Assembly: GCF_030441895.1 (NCBI RefSeq)
Contig: NZ_JARJAS010000011.1
Strand: one strand, 5' to 3'
Length of the DNA stretch: 64,000 nt
From: Enterococcus_D entomosocium
Lineage (GTDB): Bacteria; Bacillota; Bacilli; Lactobacillales; Enterococcaceae
A program made the translations under genes and the position numbers. Positions 50,231 through 58,418 of this stretch are shown piece by piece. Every line of letters begins with the position of its first letter. Position 1 is the stretch's first letter. The notes beneath the pieces were generated by a model. It worked only from the letters and a program-made list of their open reading frames with translations. It was not told where the DNA came from and did not search any database.

Positions 50231-51508
50231 CTAGTTTTTTTTCTTTCGTTGCTGCAATTGTTGGTACCGTTGGCCCAACGCTTGCTCATATTTACCGGTG
50301 GCTTTCGGTTGATAATAGTGGGTACCTTTTAGCTTATCAGGTAAATATTGCTGATCGACCCATGCATCATCAAAATTATGTGGGTATTGATAGCCAACTC
50401 CTCGATTCAAGCTTTCGGCGCCTTTGTAATGACTGTCTCGTAAATGATCCGGGACATCGCCAGCTTTACCGCTACGAATATCTGCGATCGCTGCATCCAA
50501 TGCCATGTAGGCCGAGTTGGATTTTGGTGACAAACATAGATCGACCACCGTATCGGCCAAAGGGATCCGAGCTTCCGGCAAGCCCAAACGTTCAGCGGCT
50601 AACACAGCATTGACGGTTCGAGCAGCGGCTGCTGGGTTAGCTAAACCGATGTCTTCATAACCGATGACCATCAAGCGCCGACAAATGATCGCCAAATCGC
50701 CTGCCTCTACTAAACGACCTAAGTAATGCAGCGCACCATCCACATCGCTGCCGCGAATCGATTTTTGAAAAGCAGAGATCACATCATAGTGGGCATCCCC
50801 ATCTTTATCATGGGTCAATGCTTTGCGCTGTACGCACTCTTCGATGATCGCTAAGGTCAAATGAATAATGCCGTCTGGTCCTTTTGGTGTGGAACGGGCA
50901 GCGAGTTCTAAGCCATTGAGGGCGCTTCGTAAATCACCGTTGGTCGCTCGCGAAAGATGCAAGCGGGCATCATCGGTCAATACGATGGTTTCTGATCCAA
51001 GTCCGCGAGTTTCATCTGCTAAAGCTTGATCAATGGCGGTCAAAATATCTTCTTCTTGGAGCGGTTTGACTTCAAAAATCTGTGTCCGACTGCGAATCGC
51101 TGGATTGATCGTAATGTAGGGATTTTCCGTCGTGGCACCGATCATAATAATCTTGCCGCTTTCTAAATGGGGCAGTAAAAAGTCTTGTTTTGTCTTGTCT
51201 AGTCGATGGACTTCATCAAGCAATAAAATGACAGTACCGCTCATTTTGGCTTCCTCTGCCACGATTTGCAGGTCTTTTTTTGTATCTGTGGCGGCGTTCA
51301 GCATGCGAAACGCATAGCGTGTCGAGCCGGCGATCGCACTGGCAATGCTGGTTTTTCCGGTTCCCGGCGGTCCGTATAGAATCATCGAAGAAAGCATTTT
51401 GGCTTCGACCATTCGGCGAATGATTTTCCCCGGGCCAACCAAATGCTGCTGTCCGACGACTTCATCTAAGTTCCGTGGCCGCATTCGATAAGCAAGTGGC
51501 TGCTGCAT
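50231..51508 (-). CDS. rarA: Replication-associated recombination ATPase RarA (MgsA)
   Basis: 425 residues. AAA+ ATPase with Walker A GPPGTGKTS (46-54), Walker B LLLDEVHR and sensor region GATTENPY, then the RarA C-terminal tetramerisation domain (KSIRGSDVDGALHYLGRL). It works at stalled replication forks. ATG 51508 follows AAAGGAGAGG. A LexA-like palindrome lies in its promoter region. Confidence 0.95.
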   Translation of the reverse strand: MQQPLAYRMRPRNLDEVVGQQHLVGPGKIIRRMVEAKMLSSMILYGPPGTGKTSIASAIAGSTRYAFRMLNAATDTKKDLQIVAEEAKMSGTVILLLDEVHRLDKTKQDFLLPHLESGKIIMIGATTENPYITINPAIRSRTQIFEVKPLQEEDILTAIDQALADETRGLGSETIVLTDDARLHLSRATNGDLRSALNGLELAARSTPKGPDGIIHLTLAIIEECVQRKALTHDKDGDAHYDVISAFQKSIRGSDVDGALHYLGRLVEAGDLAIICRRLMVIGYEDIGLANPAAAARTVNAVLAAERLGLPEARIPLADTVVDLCLSPKSNSAYMALDAAIADIRSGKAGDVPDHLRDSHYKGAESLNRGVGYQYPHNFDDAWVDQQYLPDKLKGTHYYQPKATGKYEQALGQRYQQLQQRKKKN

Positions 51509-51545
51509 AAAACGATCCTCTCCTTTTCCTGTAAGTATAACATAA

Positions 51546-51557
51546 GAACGTACATTC
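51546..51557 (-). promoter_or_regulatory. LexA-like site near the rarA promoter
   Basis: On the minus strand GAAT-GTAC-GTTC, one mismatch from the Gram-positive SOS core GAAC-N4-GTTC. It overlaps the region upstream of the TATACT -10 of rarA. Confidence 0.4.
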
Positions 51558-51724
51558 TCATAAACAAGCTGATTTGCGTCCTTACGAAAACAAAAGGGCG
51601 CGTATTTTCCACTCAGTCAGCAAAAAACAGGTTCGTTGAAAAGAAATCGTTGAGATCACCGCAACTCTGTAGTCAAAGATAGTAAGTTGACCGAGAATTG
51701 TGTAGAATAAAGAGGGTGATGAGA

Positions 51725-52423
51725 ATGGATGAATTAATGGCACTATTTGCGACACAGCCGACAACGACCATCGCGCGTGCCTTATTAGGGATGTATTTGG
51801 AACATGAGACCCCAAACGGAAAATTAGGTGGGTATATCGTGGATTGTGAAGCATATCTAGGTCCCGATGATCTGGCGGCTCATAGTGTGGGCATGCGAAA
51901 CACACCTAGGGTTCGGGCGATGTATCAGGAACCCGGCACGATTTATTTATATACGATGCATACGCATCGAATCGTCAACTTTATTACGCAACCAAAAGGC
52001 ATCCCACAAGGAATCATGATTCGCGGGCTAGAACCGGTGGATGGGATTGACTTGATGGAACAACAGCGACAAAAAACGGGACCGGATGTAGCCAATGGCC
52101 CCGGGAAACTAGTACAGGCACTACAGATCCCAGCTGAGCTTTACGGAGAATCGGTTTTTACGAGTCCGCTGCATTTGGTTCCTGAGCGCCGACGTACCCC
52201 AAAAGAAATTTTGGCATTGCCTCGAATTGGTATCCCGAACAAAGGGGAGTGGACTCAGATGCCGCTTCGATTTGCGGTAGCTGGTAATCCTTATTTAACA
52301 AATATACGAAAAGCCGCTGTTCAGCAAGATCATGGCTGGCTAGAAAGAAGGAATAGTGATGGCGAAAGAAACGATATTGACTTACTTAGATCAGCGATTA
52401 ACGAAAAAAATCTCCGATTATGA
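51725..52423 (+). CDS. 3-methyladenine DNA glycosylase (AAG/MPG family)
   Basis: 232 residues. Base-excision repair enzyme with VDCEAYLGPDDLAAHS (metal/catalytic region), PGTIYLYTMHTHR and NGPGKLVQAL, all typical of the alkyladenine glycosylase family. ATG 51725 is 8 nt after GAGGG. The C-terminal part (about QDHGWLERR onwards) runs 65 bp into the next gene and looks like a read-on extension compared with family members, which usually stop shortly after this point. Confidence 0.9.
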   Translation: MDELMALFATQPTTTIARALLGMYLEHETPNGKLGGYIVDCEAYLGPDDLAAHSVGMRNTPRVRAMYQEPGTIYLYTMHTHRIVNFITQPKGIPQGIMIRGLEPVDGIDLMEQQRQKTGPDVANGPGKLVQALQIPAELYGESVFTSPLHLVPERRRTPKEILALPRIGIPNKGEWTQMPLRFAVAGNPYLTNIRKAAVQQDHGWLERRNSDGERNDIDLLRSAINEKNLRL

Positions 52424-52847
52424 TGTGGCGATCGATTGGGATGCCAAAAATCATACCATCGAATTGGTGTTGCGCTTGTTTGCCGAAAATCCTCAACAAG
52501 TCCAAATCGACGATGCGCAAGGTGTGGCATCAGAGGAAGCGATCATTGAATTTGAAGATGGGATTTTGTTGTATGATCCACAAAAATCAACGTTTGATGA
52601 AGAAGATTATTTAGCGACGATTCCTTATGCAGGAAAAAAAGGGATCCAAAAAGCGTTGTTAGACGGATTGGTTGATTACATTCAAGAAATCTTAGAAGAA
52701 GGCCAAAGCGATCTGCTTGATTTCTTGAACGATGACAGTGAAGAAGCGATCTTTGAATTGCGATTCAACGAAGAAGCATTTGTGGAGAAAATGACGAACT
52801 ATCAAGCCGGGGCTGGGGAAACCATGATCCCGTACCCTAGTTACTAA
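52359..52847 (+). CDS. DUF3013-family protein
   Basis: 162 residues, strongly acidic, ending MIPYPSY. Matches my memory of DUF3013, a Lactobacillales family often found beside prmA; function unknown. ATG 52359 follows GAAGGA. Overlaps the glycosylase gene by 65 bp and is followed by prmA after 11 nt. Confidence 0.78.
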   Translation: MAKETILTYLDQRLTKKISDYDVAIDWDAKNHTIELVLRLFAENPQQVQIDDAQGVASEEAIIEFEDGILLYDPQKSTFDEEDYLATIPYAGKKGIQKALLDGLVDYIQEILEEGQSDLLDFLNDDSEEAIFELRFNEEAFVEKMTNYQAGAGETMIPYPSY

Positions 52848-52858
52848 GGAGAACGAAC

Positions 52859-53806
52859 ATGAAATGGAATGAAGTAACCGTAGCGACAGCTAGCGAAGCA
52901 GTGGAAGCAGTCGCCAATATTTTAATGGAACACGGAGCAAGTGGGGTAGCGATCGAGGACGTTTTAGATGTCGAAAATTTTAAAAGCGATGCGTATGGCG
53001 AAATTTTGGATAAAGAAACCTATACGACCTTAGAAGAAGGTGCGCAAGTCAGTGCCTATTTCCCAGAGACGATTTTTTTGCCAGAAGTGCTGCCGACGAT
53101 CAAAGCAGCCATCGACCGTCTGCCGGAGTATGGTTTGGCAATCGGCAAAAACACCATCACAACGAGCGAGGTCGTGGAAGAAGCATGGGCAACGGCCTGG
53201 AAAAAATATTACCATCCAGTCCGTATCTCCCGCTATCTGACGATCGTGCCGAGCTGGGAAAACTATCAACCGCTGCAAGAAGATGAAAAGATCATCACCC
53301 TTGATCCGGGAATGGCTTTTGGGACCGGCACGCATCCTACGACACGCTTGACATTACAAGCCCTAGAAGTCTACTTGCGGGGCGGTGAAACCGTCTTAGA
53401 TGTCGGGACGGGCTCAGGGGTGTTAAGTATCGCCAGCAAATATTTAGGTGCCAAAGACGTGTTTGCTTATGATCTAGATGAAGTCGCTGTGAGGTCCGCC
53501 CAAGAAAATATGGCGATGAACCCCATTGCTCACGATGTGACCGTGCAAGCCAATGACCTTTTGCAAGGGGTGACGGTCCCTGCTGATCTTATCGTTGCCA
53601 ATATTTTAGCGGATATCATTTTATTGATGATCCCTGATGCATGGCGTTTATTGAAGCAAGAGGGCACCTTGATCGTTTCTGGGATCATTGAGACGAAAAA
53701 ACAATTAGTGATCGATGCCATGATCGCACAAGGCTTTGAGATCGATCAATTGTTCAATCAAAAAGACTGGTATGCGATCGCCTTTAAAAAACCAGAGGTA
53801 GAGTAA
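52859..53806 (+). CDS. prmA: Ribosomal protein L11 methyltransferase
   Basis: 315 residues. N-terminal substrate-recognition domain, linker, and SAM-binding domain with LDPGMAFGTGTHPTTR and VLDVGTGSGVLSI. Trimethylates L11. ATG with AAGGAG upstream. Operon with DUF3013, rsmE and the DeoC-like gene. Confidence 0.96.
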   Translation: MKWNEVTVATASEAVEAVANILMEHGASGVAIEDVLDVENFKSDAYGEILDKETYTTLEEGAQVSAYFPETIFLPEVLPTIKAAIDRLPEYGLAIGKNTITTSEVVEEAWATAWKKYYHPVRISRYLTIVPSWENYQPLQEDEKIITLDPGMAFGTGTHPTTRLTLQALEVYLRGGETVLDVGTGSGVLSIASKYLGAKDVFAYDLDEVAVRSAQENMAMNPIAHDVTVQANDLLQGVTVPADLIVANILADIILLMIPDAWRLLKQEGTLIVSGIIETKKQLVIDAMIAQGFEIDQLFNQKDWYAIAFKKPEVE

Positions 53807-53807
53807 G

Positions 53808-54563
53808 ATGCAGCGATATTTTTTACAGGAGCCTTATGAAGCAAAAGCGGTGTTTGCCGTTTCGGGAGAACCCTTCCACCATATGATCCGAGTGATGCGC
53901 ATGACTCCCGGCACGAAAGTCGGTTTAGTTTTTGAGGATCATTTGGCGATCATCGCCAAGATCAAAGAGGCCGATGAAGAAACGGTTTACTTAGAGGAAG
54001 TCGAAAAAGAACAGCAGGACAAGGAATTGCCGCTGCAGGTCACGATCGCTAGCGGCTACCCGAAAGGCGACAAGCTGGACTTGATCGTTCAAAAAGGCAC
54101 GGAACTTGGGGCGGCAGCATTTATCGGTTTTCCTGCGCAAACTTCGGTCGTGAAATGGGATCAAAAGAAGTTACAGAAAAAGCAGCAGCGGCTGCAAAAA
54201 ATCGCCCAAGAAGCGGCGGAGCAATCCCAACGGCAGATCGCACCAGCCATCACACTGCTGGATAACGCCAAAGCATTTTGGCAAAGCCTCAGTCAGTACG
54301 ATGCGGTCCTAGTGGCTTATGAAGAATCAGCCAAGCAAGGAGAAGCAGCGATGCTGCTGCAAGTGATCACCGAATTGCCCGTTGGTAGCAAAGTTTTAGC
54401 GATCTTTGGCCCAGAAGGCGGTCTGGCCCCCTCCGAAATCGAAGGAGCCCAGGAAAACAACGCTAAATTATGCGGGTTAGGCCCTCGGATTTTACGAACA
54501 GAAACAGCGCCGTTTTATTTTTTAAGTGCTGTCAGTGTGCTAACGGAATTAAAGAGGATGTGA
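53808..54563 (+). CDS. rsmE: 16S rRNA (uracil1498-N3)-methyltransferase
   Basis: 251 residues. SPOUT-class enzyme with N-terminal PUA-like domain; knot motifs SGYPKGDKLDLIVQKGTELG, FGPEGGLAPSE and LGPRILRTETA. Begins 1 nt after the prmA stop codon; prmA-rsmE pairing is widespread. Confidence 0.96.
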   Translation: MQRYFLQEPYEAKAVFAVSGEPFHHMIRVMRMTPGTKVGLVFEDHLAIIAKIKEADEETVYLEEVEKEQQDKELPLQVTIASGYPKGDKLDLIVQKGTELGAAAFIGFPAQTSVVKWDQKKLQKKQQRLQKIAQEAAEQSQRQIAPAITLLDNAKAFWQSLSQYDAVLVAYEESAKQGEAAMLLQVITELPVGSKVLAIFGPEGGLAPSEIEGAQENNAKLCGLGPRILRTETAPFYFLSAVSVLTELKRM

Positions 54564-54567
54564 GTTG

Positions 54568-55233
54568 ATGAATAAGAACCAAGAAGCAATCAGTGTCCGT
54601 TTGTTGACGGCCGATCTGACCGACTGGGTCTTGAAGGATTTTATCAATCAATATAAAACGGCTTTAAAGGAAGTCGTCGTTTTGCCTAGTGCCATTCGGC
54701 GGGCGAAAATCTTGGCACAAGGCTCTTCCTTACAAATCGGCGCAGTGATCGATTACCCCCTTGCCCAAGGAACACTGGCAAAGGTAGCGTTTGAAATCGG
54801 TCGGGCGTTTATGGAAGGTGCCGATTTTTTGGAAGTCTGGCTACCGGCTTCTTCCTTCATGGAAAATGATCGTGGCTTTGCGGAATTGACCGAAACGATT
54901 CGCTCCTTGACCTTGACAGGAGGGGAGATCCGCTTAGCTGTGCAAACCGAGATCATGAATGAATTGACGAAGATCCAAGTGGCACAACGCTTGAAAGAAG
55001 AAGCATGGCCAAAGATCGTGTTAGGACAAAAACAACCACTAGCAGAAGCATTGCACGACGTGAGCTTGTTTTCCTTAGATGGTGGCAGTCAACTGTCGAT
55101 CCAGATCAATCCTGACACAATAGATGAACAAGCTATGCAATCACTACAGGCTGCCGGCGCCGAGAAAATCGGGCTCTCGTATCATGTTTTTGAAGAATTG
55201 CTTAAGGACAAGCCGGCACCCGATGTGCTTTGA
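54568..55233 (+). CDS. DeoC-like (deoxyribose-phosphate aldolase fold) protein lacking the catalytic lysine motif
   Basis: 221 residues. The middle part (VVVLPSAIRRAKILAQG ... VIDYPLAQGT ... AFEIGRAFMEGADFLEVWLP) and the end (AAGAEKIGLSYHVFEEL) follow the DeoC/TIM-barrel pattern. The Schiff-base region that reads about KTSTG in real aldolases is replaced, around residues 150-165, by sequence without that motif (VLGQKQPLAEALHD). It may have a new or non-enzymatic role. ATG 54568 follows GAGG; last gene of the prmA cluster. Confidence 0.7.
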   Translation: MNKNQEAISVRLLTADLTDWVLKDFINQYKTALKEVVVLPSAIRRAKILAQGSSLQIGAVIDYPLAQGTLAKVAFEIGRAFMEGADFLEVWLPASSFMENDRGFAELTETIRSLTLTGGEIRLAVQTEIMNELTKIQVAQRLKEEAWPKIVLGQKQPLAEALHDVSLFSLDGGSQLSIQINPDTIDEQAMQSLQAAGAEKIGLSYHVFEELLKDKPAPDVL

Positions 55234-55243
55234 ACAACAGCGA

Positions 55244-55272
55244 TTGAAAAATAGCTGAAAAATTTGTATAAT
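55244..55272 (+). promoter_or_regulatory. Promoter of the rel leader
   Basis: TTGAAA (55244-55249), 17-nt spacer ending in TTTG, TATAAT (55267-55272). Near consensus. Confidence 0.88.
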
Positions 55273-55295
55273 AATACTACTAAATAAGAACTGCA

Positions 55296-55385
55296 GGTTA
55301 GACAGGAGTCCCATGCTTAGAACGTTTGTCCGCAAGGCTTTGGGTGCGTGACGAAACGTTAACAGCGACTTCTGTCTGCCTTTTT
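55296..55385 (+). terminator. Attenuator in the rel leader
   Basis: Outer helix GGT(T)AGACAGGAGTC (55296-55310) with GACTTCTGTCTGCC (55367-55380), then TTTTT. Inside lie AACGTTT/AAACGTT and GTC-CGCA/TGCG-GAC helices. It stands between the promoter and the rel start codon, and its 5' arm contains the leader's Shine-Dalgarno AGGAG. Confidence 0.85.
55313..55351 (+). CDS. 12-residue leader peptide of rel
   Basis: ATG 55313 to TGA 55349-55351 encodes MLRTFVRKALGA, with AGGAG 4 nt upstream. It fills the loop of the attenuator hairpin. Too short for routine gene calling. A ribosome starting, or stalled early in, this frame would cover the 5' terminator arm and permit rel transcription. Confidence 0.6.
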   Translation: MLRTFVRKALGA

Positions 55386-55420
55386 GATAGCACAAAAAAG
55401 AAGAGCAGGAGGCGGAATGA

Positions 55421-57631
55421 ATGGCAAAAGAAGTTATATTGACCGGGCCCAATGTCATCAAATTGGTCGCTCATTATATGAGTGAAGAACACGTTGCCTT
55501 TGTCCAAAAAGCATTAGACTACGCGACAGAAGCCCACAAAGAACAATTCCGTAAATCCGGCGAGCCTTACATTATTCATCCAATCCAAGTTGCGGGGATC
55601 TTGGCAGAATTGCAGATGGACCCTCATACCGTTGCAACTGGTTTTTTGCATGATGTCGTCGAAGATACCGATGTGACGTTAGCCGATCTGAAAGAAGAAT
55701 TCGGTGCCGATGTAGCGATGCTAGTGGATGGCGTGACCAAGCTGGGTAAGATCAAGTACAAATCTCATGAAGAACAATTAGCAGAAAATCATCGAAAAAT
55801 GTTGATCGCCATGGCGCAAGATTTACGGGTCATCATGGTCAAACTGGCTGACCGTTTACATAATATGCGTACGTTGAAACATCTGCGGGAAGACAAACAA
55901 CGCCGCATCGCCCAAGAAACGATGGAAATCTATGCCCCATTAGCTCATCGTTTAGGGATCAGCCGAATCAAATGGGAACTAGAAGATATTTCTTTGCGTT
56001 ACTTGAATCCACAGCAATATTACCGAATCGTGCATTTGATGCAGACCAAACGAGAAGAACGGGAATCCTACGTTTCCGAAACCGTGGAAGAGATTCGGAT
56101 CGCTACGGAGGAACTAGATATCTATGCTGAGATCTATGGTCGACCAAAGCATATTTACTCGATCTATCGCAAAATGAAAGACCAAAAGAAACAGTTCAAT
56201 GAAATTTATGATTTGTTGGCGATCCGAGTGATCGTTGACTCCATCAAAGATTGTTATGCGGTTTTGGGAACGATCCATACAAAATGGAAACCAATGCCTG
56301 GGCGGTTCAAGGACTATATCGCTATGCCAAAAGCCAACATGTACCAATCGCTGCATACGACGGTCATTGGTCCCAAAGGCAATCCTGTCGAGATCCAAAT
56401 TCGGACCCATGAAATGCATGAGATCGCTGAATTTGGGGTTGCTGCGCACTGGGCCTATAAAGAAGGTAAGACGGAAAAAGTCAAAGCCGACAAGATGACC
56501 CAACAAGTTGGCTGGTTCCGCGAAATCTTGGAACTACAAGATGAAAGCTATGATGCTTCTGAATTTATGGAAGGTGTCAAAGGCGATATTTTCAGCGACA
56601 AAGTCTATGTATTTACGCCAAAAGGTGATGTGACGGAGTTGCCTCAAGGCTCCAGTCCACTGGATTTTGCCTATAGCATCCATACCGACATCGGCAACAA
56701 AACTACTGGTGCCAAGGTCAACGGCAAAATGGTCCAATTAGACTATAAGCTGAAAAATGGCGACATTATTGAGATTCTGACATCACCGAATTCCTTTGGG
56801 CCAAGCCGCGACTGGGTCAAACTAGTGGCTACCAGCAAAGCGAAGAACAAAATCAAACGATTCTTTAAAGCCCAAGATCGTGATGAAAATATCATCAAAG
56901 GGCATGAGGCAGTGGTTCGTACTTTACAAGATATGGGCTTTGTGCCAAAAGAATTCTTGACGAAAAGCAAAATGGCGGAAGCTTGCGAACGGTTCAACTA
57001 CCAAACAGAAGATGATCTATTTGCCTCTGTCGGCTATGGGGAAGTCAGTCCCACGACCTTAGCCAACCGTTTGACCGAAGAAGAACGGCGCGAGAAACAA
57101 ATCGAGAAGCAAAAGCAGCAAGTCCAAGAGATGATCAATCAACCGGCGAAAAAAGAACCAGAAAAAATGAAGGTTCGTCACGAAGGCGGCATTGTCATTG
57201 AAGGGGTCGATAACTTGTTGATCCGCATCTCCCGCTGCTGCAATCCGGTTCCTGGGGATTCGATCGTCGGCTACATTACCAAAGGTCGAGGAATCTCGAT
57301 CCACCGCAGCGATTGTCCCAATGTTCAAAACAAAGACGCCGCGAACCGTTTGATTGACGTTGAGTGGGAAGATGCCACCGACATCAACAAAGAATACGAT
57401 GCCGATCTTGAGATCTACGGCTATGATCGTTCTGGGTTGCTCAACGATGTCTTACAGACAGTCAACACTGTCACCAAGCGTTTGGTAAGTGTCGAAGCCA
57501 AAACCAATAAAGACAAAATGGCAACGATCCGTATCACGGTGGCGATTCAGAATTTGACTCATTTGAAATCGATCGTTGATAAAATCAAGCAGATTCCAGA
57601 TGTTTACAGCGTCAGACGTACGAAGGGGTGA
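55421..57631 (+). CDS. relA: Bifunctional (p)ppGpp synthetase/hydrolase Rel
   Basis: 736 residues, the long Rel type. N-terminal HD hydrolase (HPIQVAGIL, HDVVEDT, RLHNMRT), synthetase domain (RFKDYIAMPKANMYQSLHT), TGS domain (VYVFTPKGDVTELPQGS), zinc-finger/CC region (ISRCCNPVPGD, HRSDCPN) and a C-terminal ACT domain. It makes the alarmone when uncharged tRNA occupies the ribosome and degrades it otherwise. ATG 55421 has AGGAGG 8 nt upstream. The leader peptide and attenuator suggest transcriptional control by translation status. Followed closely by dtd, as in many Firmicutes. Confidence 0.97.
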   Translation: MAKEVILTGPNVIKLVAHYMSEEHVAFVQKALDYATEAHKEQFRKSGEPYIIHPIQVAGILAELQMDPHTVATGFLHDVVEDTDVTLADLKEEFGADVAMLVDGVTKLGKIKYKSHEEQLAENHRKMLIAMAQDLRVIMVKLADRLHNMRTLKHLREDKQRRIAQETMEIYAPLAHRLGISRIKWELEDISLRYLNPQQYYRIVHLMQTKREERESYVSETVEEIRIATEELDIYAEIYGRPKHIYSIYRKMKDQKKQFNEIYDLLAIRVIVDSIKDCYAVLGTIHTKWKPMPGRFKDYIAMPKANMYQSLHTTVIGPKGNPVEIQIRTHEMHEIAEFGVAAHWAYKEGKTEKVKADKMTQQVGWFREILELQDESYDASEFMEGVKGDIFSDKVYVFTPKGDVTELPQGSSPLDFAYSIHTDIGNKTTGAKVNGKMVQLDYKLKNGDIIEILTSPNSFGPSRDWVKLVATSKAKNKIKRFFKAQDRDENIIKGHEAVVRTLQDMGFVPKEFLTKSKMAEACERFNYQTEDDLFASVGYGEVSPTTLANRLTEEERREKQIEKQKQQVQEMINQPAKKEPEKMKVRHEGGIVIEGVDNLLIRISRCCNPVPGDSIVGYITKGRGISIHRSDCPNVQNKDAANRLIDVEWEDATDINKEYDADLEIYGYDRSGLLNDVLQTVNTVTKRLVSVEAKTNKDKMATIRITVAIQNLTHLKSIVDKIKQIPDVYSVRRTKG

Positions 57632-57637
57632 GAAAGA

Positions 57638-58084
57638 ATGCGGGCAGTGATCCAGCGAGTCAGTCAAGCAAGCGTGTCGATTGAGGACAATATCGTCGGT
57701 GCGATCCAACAAGGGTTCATGGTTTTGTTGGGGATCACCCATGAGGATACAGGCGACGATGTGGCTTATCTCGTAAGAAAAATCAAAAATCTGCGGGTTT
57801 TTGAAGACGAAGAGGGCAAAATGAATCGGTCACTGGAAAGCATAAACGGCGCCGTCTTGAGTATTTCACAGTTCACCCTTTATGGGGAGACCAAGAAAGG
57901 CAATCGCCCTAGTTTCATTCAAGCGGCACCGCCAAGTATTGCGATCCCGCTTTACGAAGCCTTTAATGAAGGTTTACAAGCCGAAGGCATCACTGTTGCT
58001 ACTGGAAAATTTGGCGCAGATATGCAAGTCGCCTTGGTCAATGATGGCCCGGTGACGATCGTGATCGATACGAAAGAAAAATAG
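57638..58084 (+). CDS. dtd: D-aminoacyl-tRNA deacylase
   Basis: 148 residues. DTD family: start MRAVIQRVSQASV, SQFTLYG and the C-terminal NDGPVTIVID cross-subunit motif (GP). Removes D-amino acids, and glycine from tRNA-Ala. 6 nt after rel. Confidence 0.96.
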   Translation: MRAVIQRVSQASVSIEDNIVGAIQQGFMVLLGITHEDTGDDVAYLVRKIKNLRVFEDEEGKMNRSLESINGAVLSISQFTLYGETKKGNRPSFIQAAPPSIAIPLYEAFNEGLQAEGITVATGKFGADMQVALVNDGPVTIVIDTKEK

Positions 58085-58091
58085 GGAATAC

Positions 58092-58146
58092 AAAACGAAG
58101 GATTTTCTCGCTGGAAAAGAGTGGGAGAATTCCTTCGTTTTTTTTA
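58092..58146 (+). terminator. Terminator after rel-dtd
   Basis: Stem AAAACGAAGGA / TCCTTCGTTTT, extended by TTCTC/GAGAA, then a T tract. Confidence 0.9.
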
Positions 58147-58418
58147 TACTCTCGAAAGCGCTAAGCATTTTTGATGGAATCCAAGTGAAATCTAAGTTGA
58201 AATCGGGAAATCTTACAAAACTGTTAGCAAAAATTCCATTCTTTTATTTGTTATTTAACATCTTTTTCTTGTTCTTTTATAAGGGTTATTAAATGGAAAT
58301 ATCTTTTTCACCCGTTTTTTAATATTTTAAATTCGAAAAACGATCCTTTATTGCGATTGTTCTTGAGGGAGAAGTATGGAATAATTGTTAAAAAATAATG
58401 TCACTGGAGGAAATAACA
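58147..58418 (+). promoter_or_regulatory. AT-rich regulatory region before the PASTA/ABC operon
   Basis: About 270 nt without a gene. It holds a Bce-type operator-like palindrome (58213-58226), long A/T stretches and the ribosome site TGGAGG. I could not fix a -35/-10 pair. Confidence 0.4.
58213..58226. promoter_or_regulatory. BceR-like operator
   Basis: TTACA-AAAC-TGTTA, flanked by C and G, is one base away from the BceR-type consensus TNACA-N4-TGTAA. About 190 nt before the permease gene. Confidence 0.4.
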
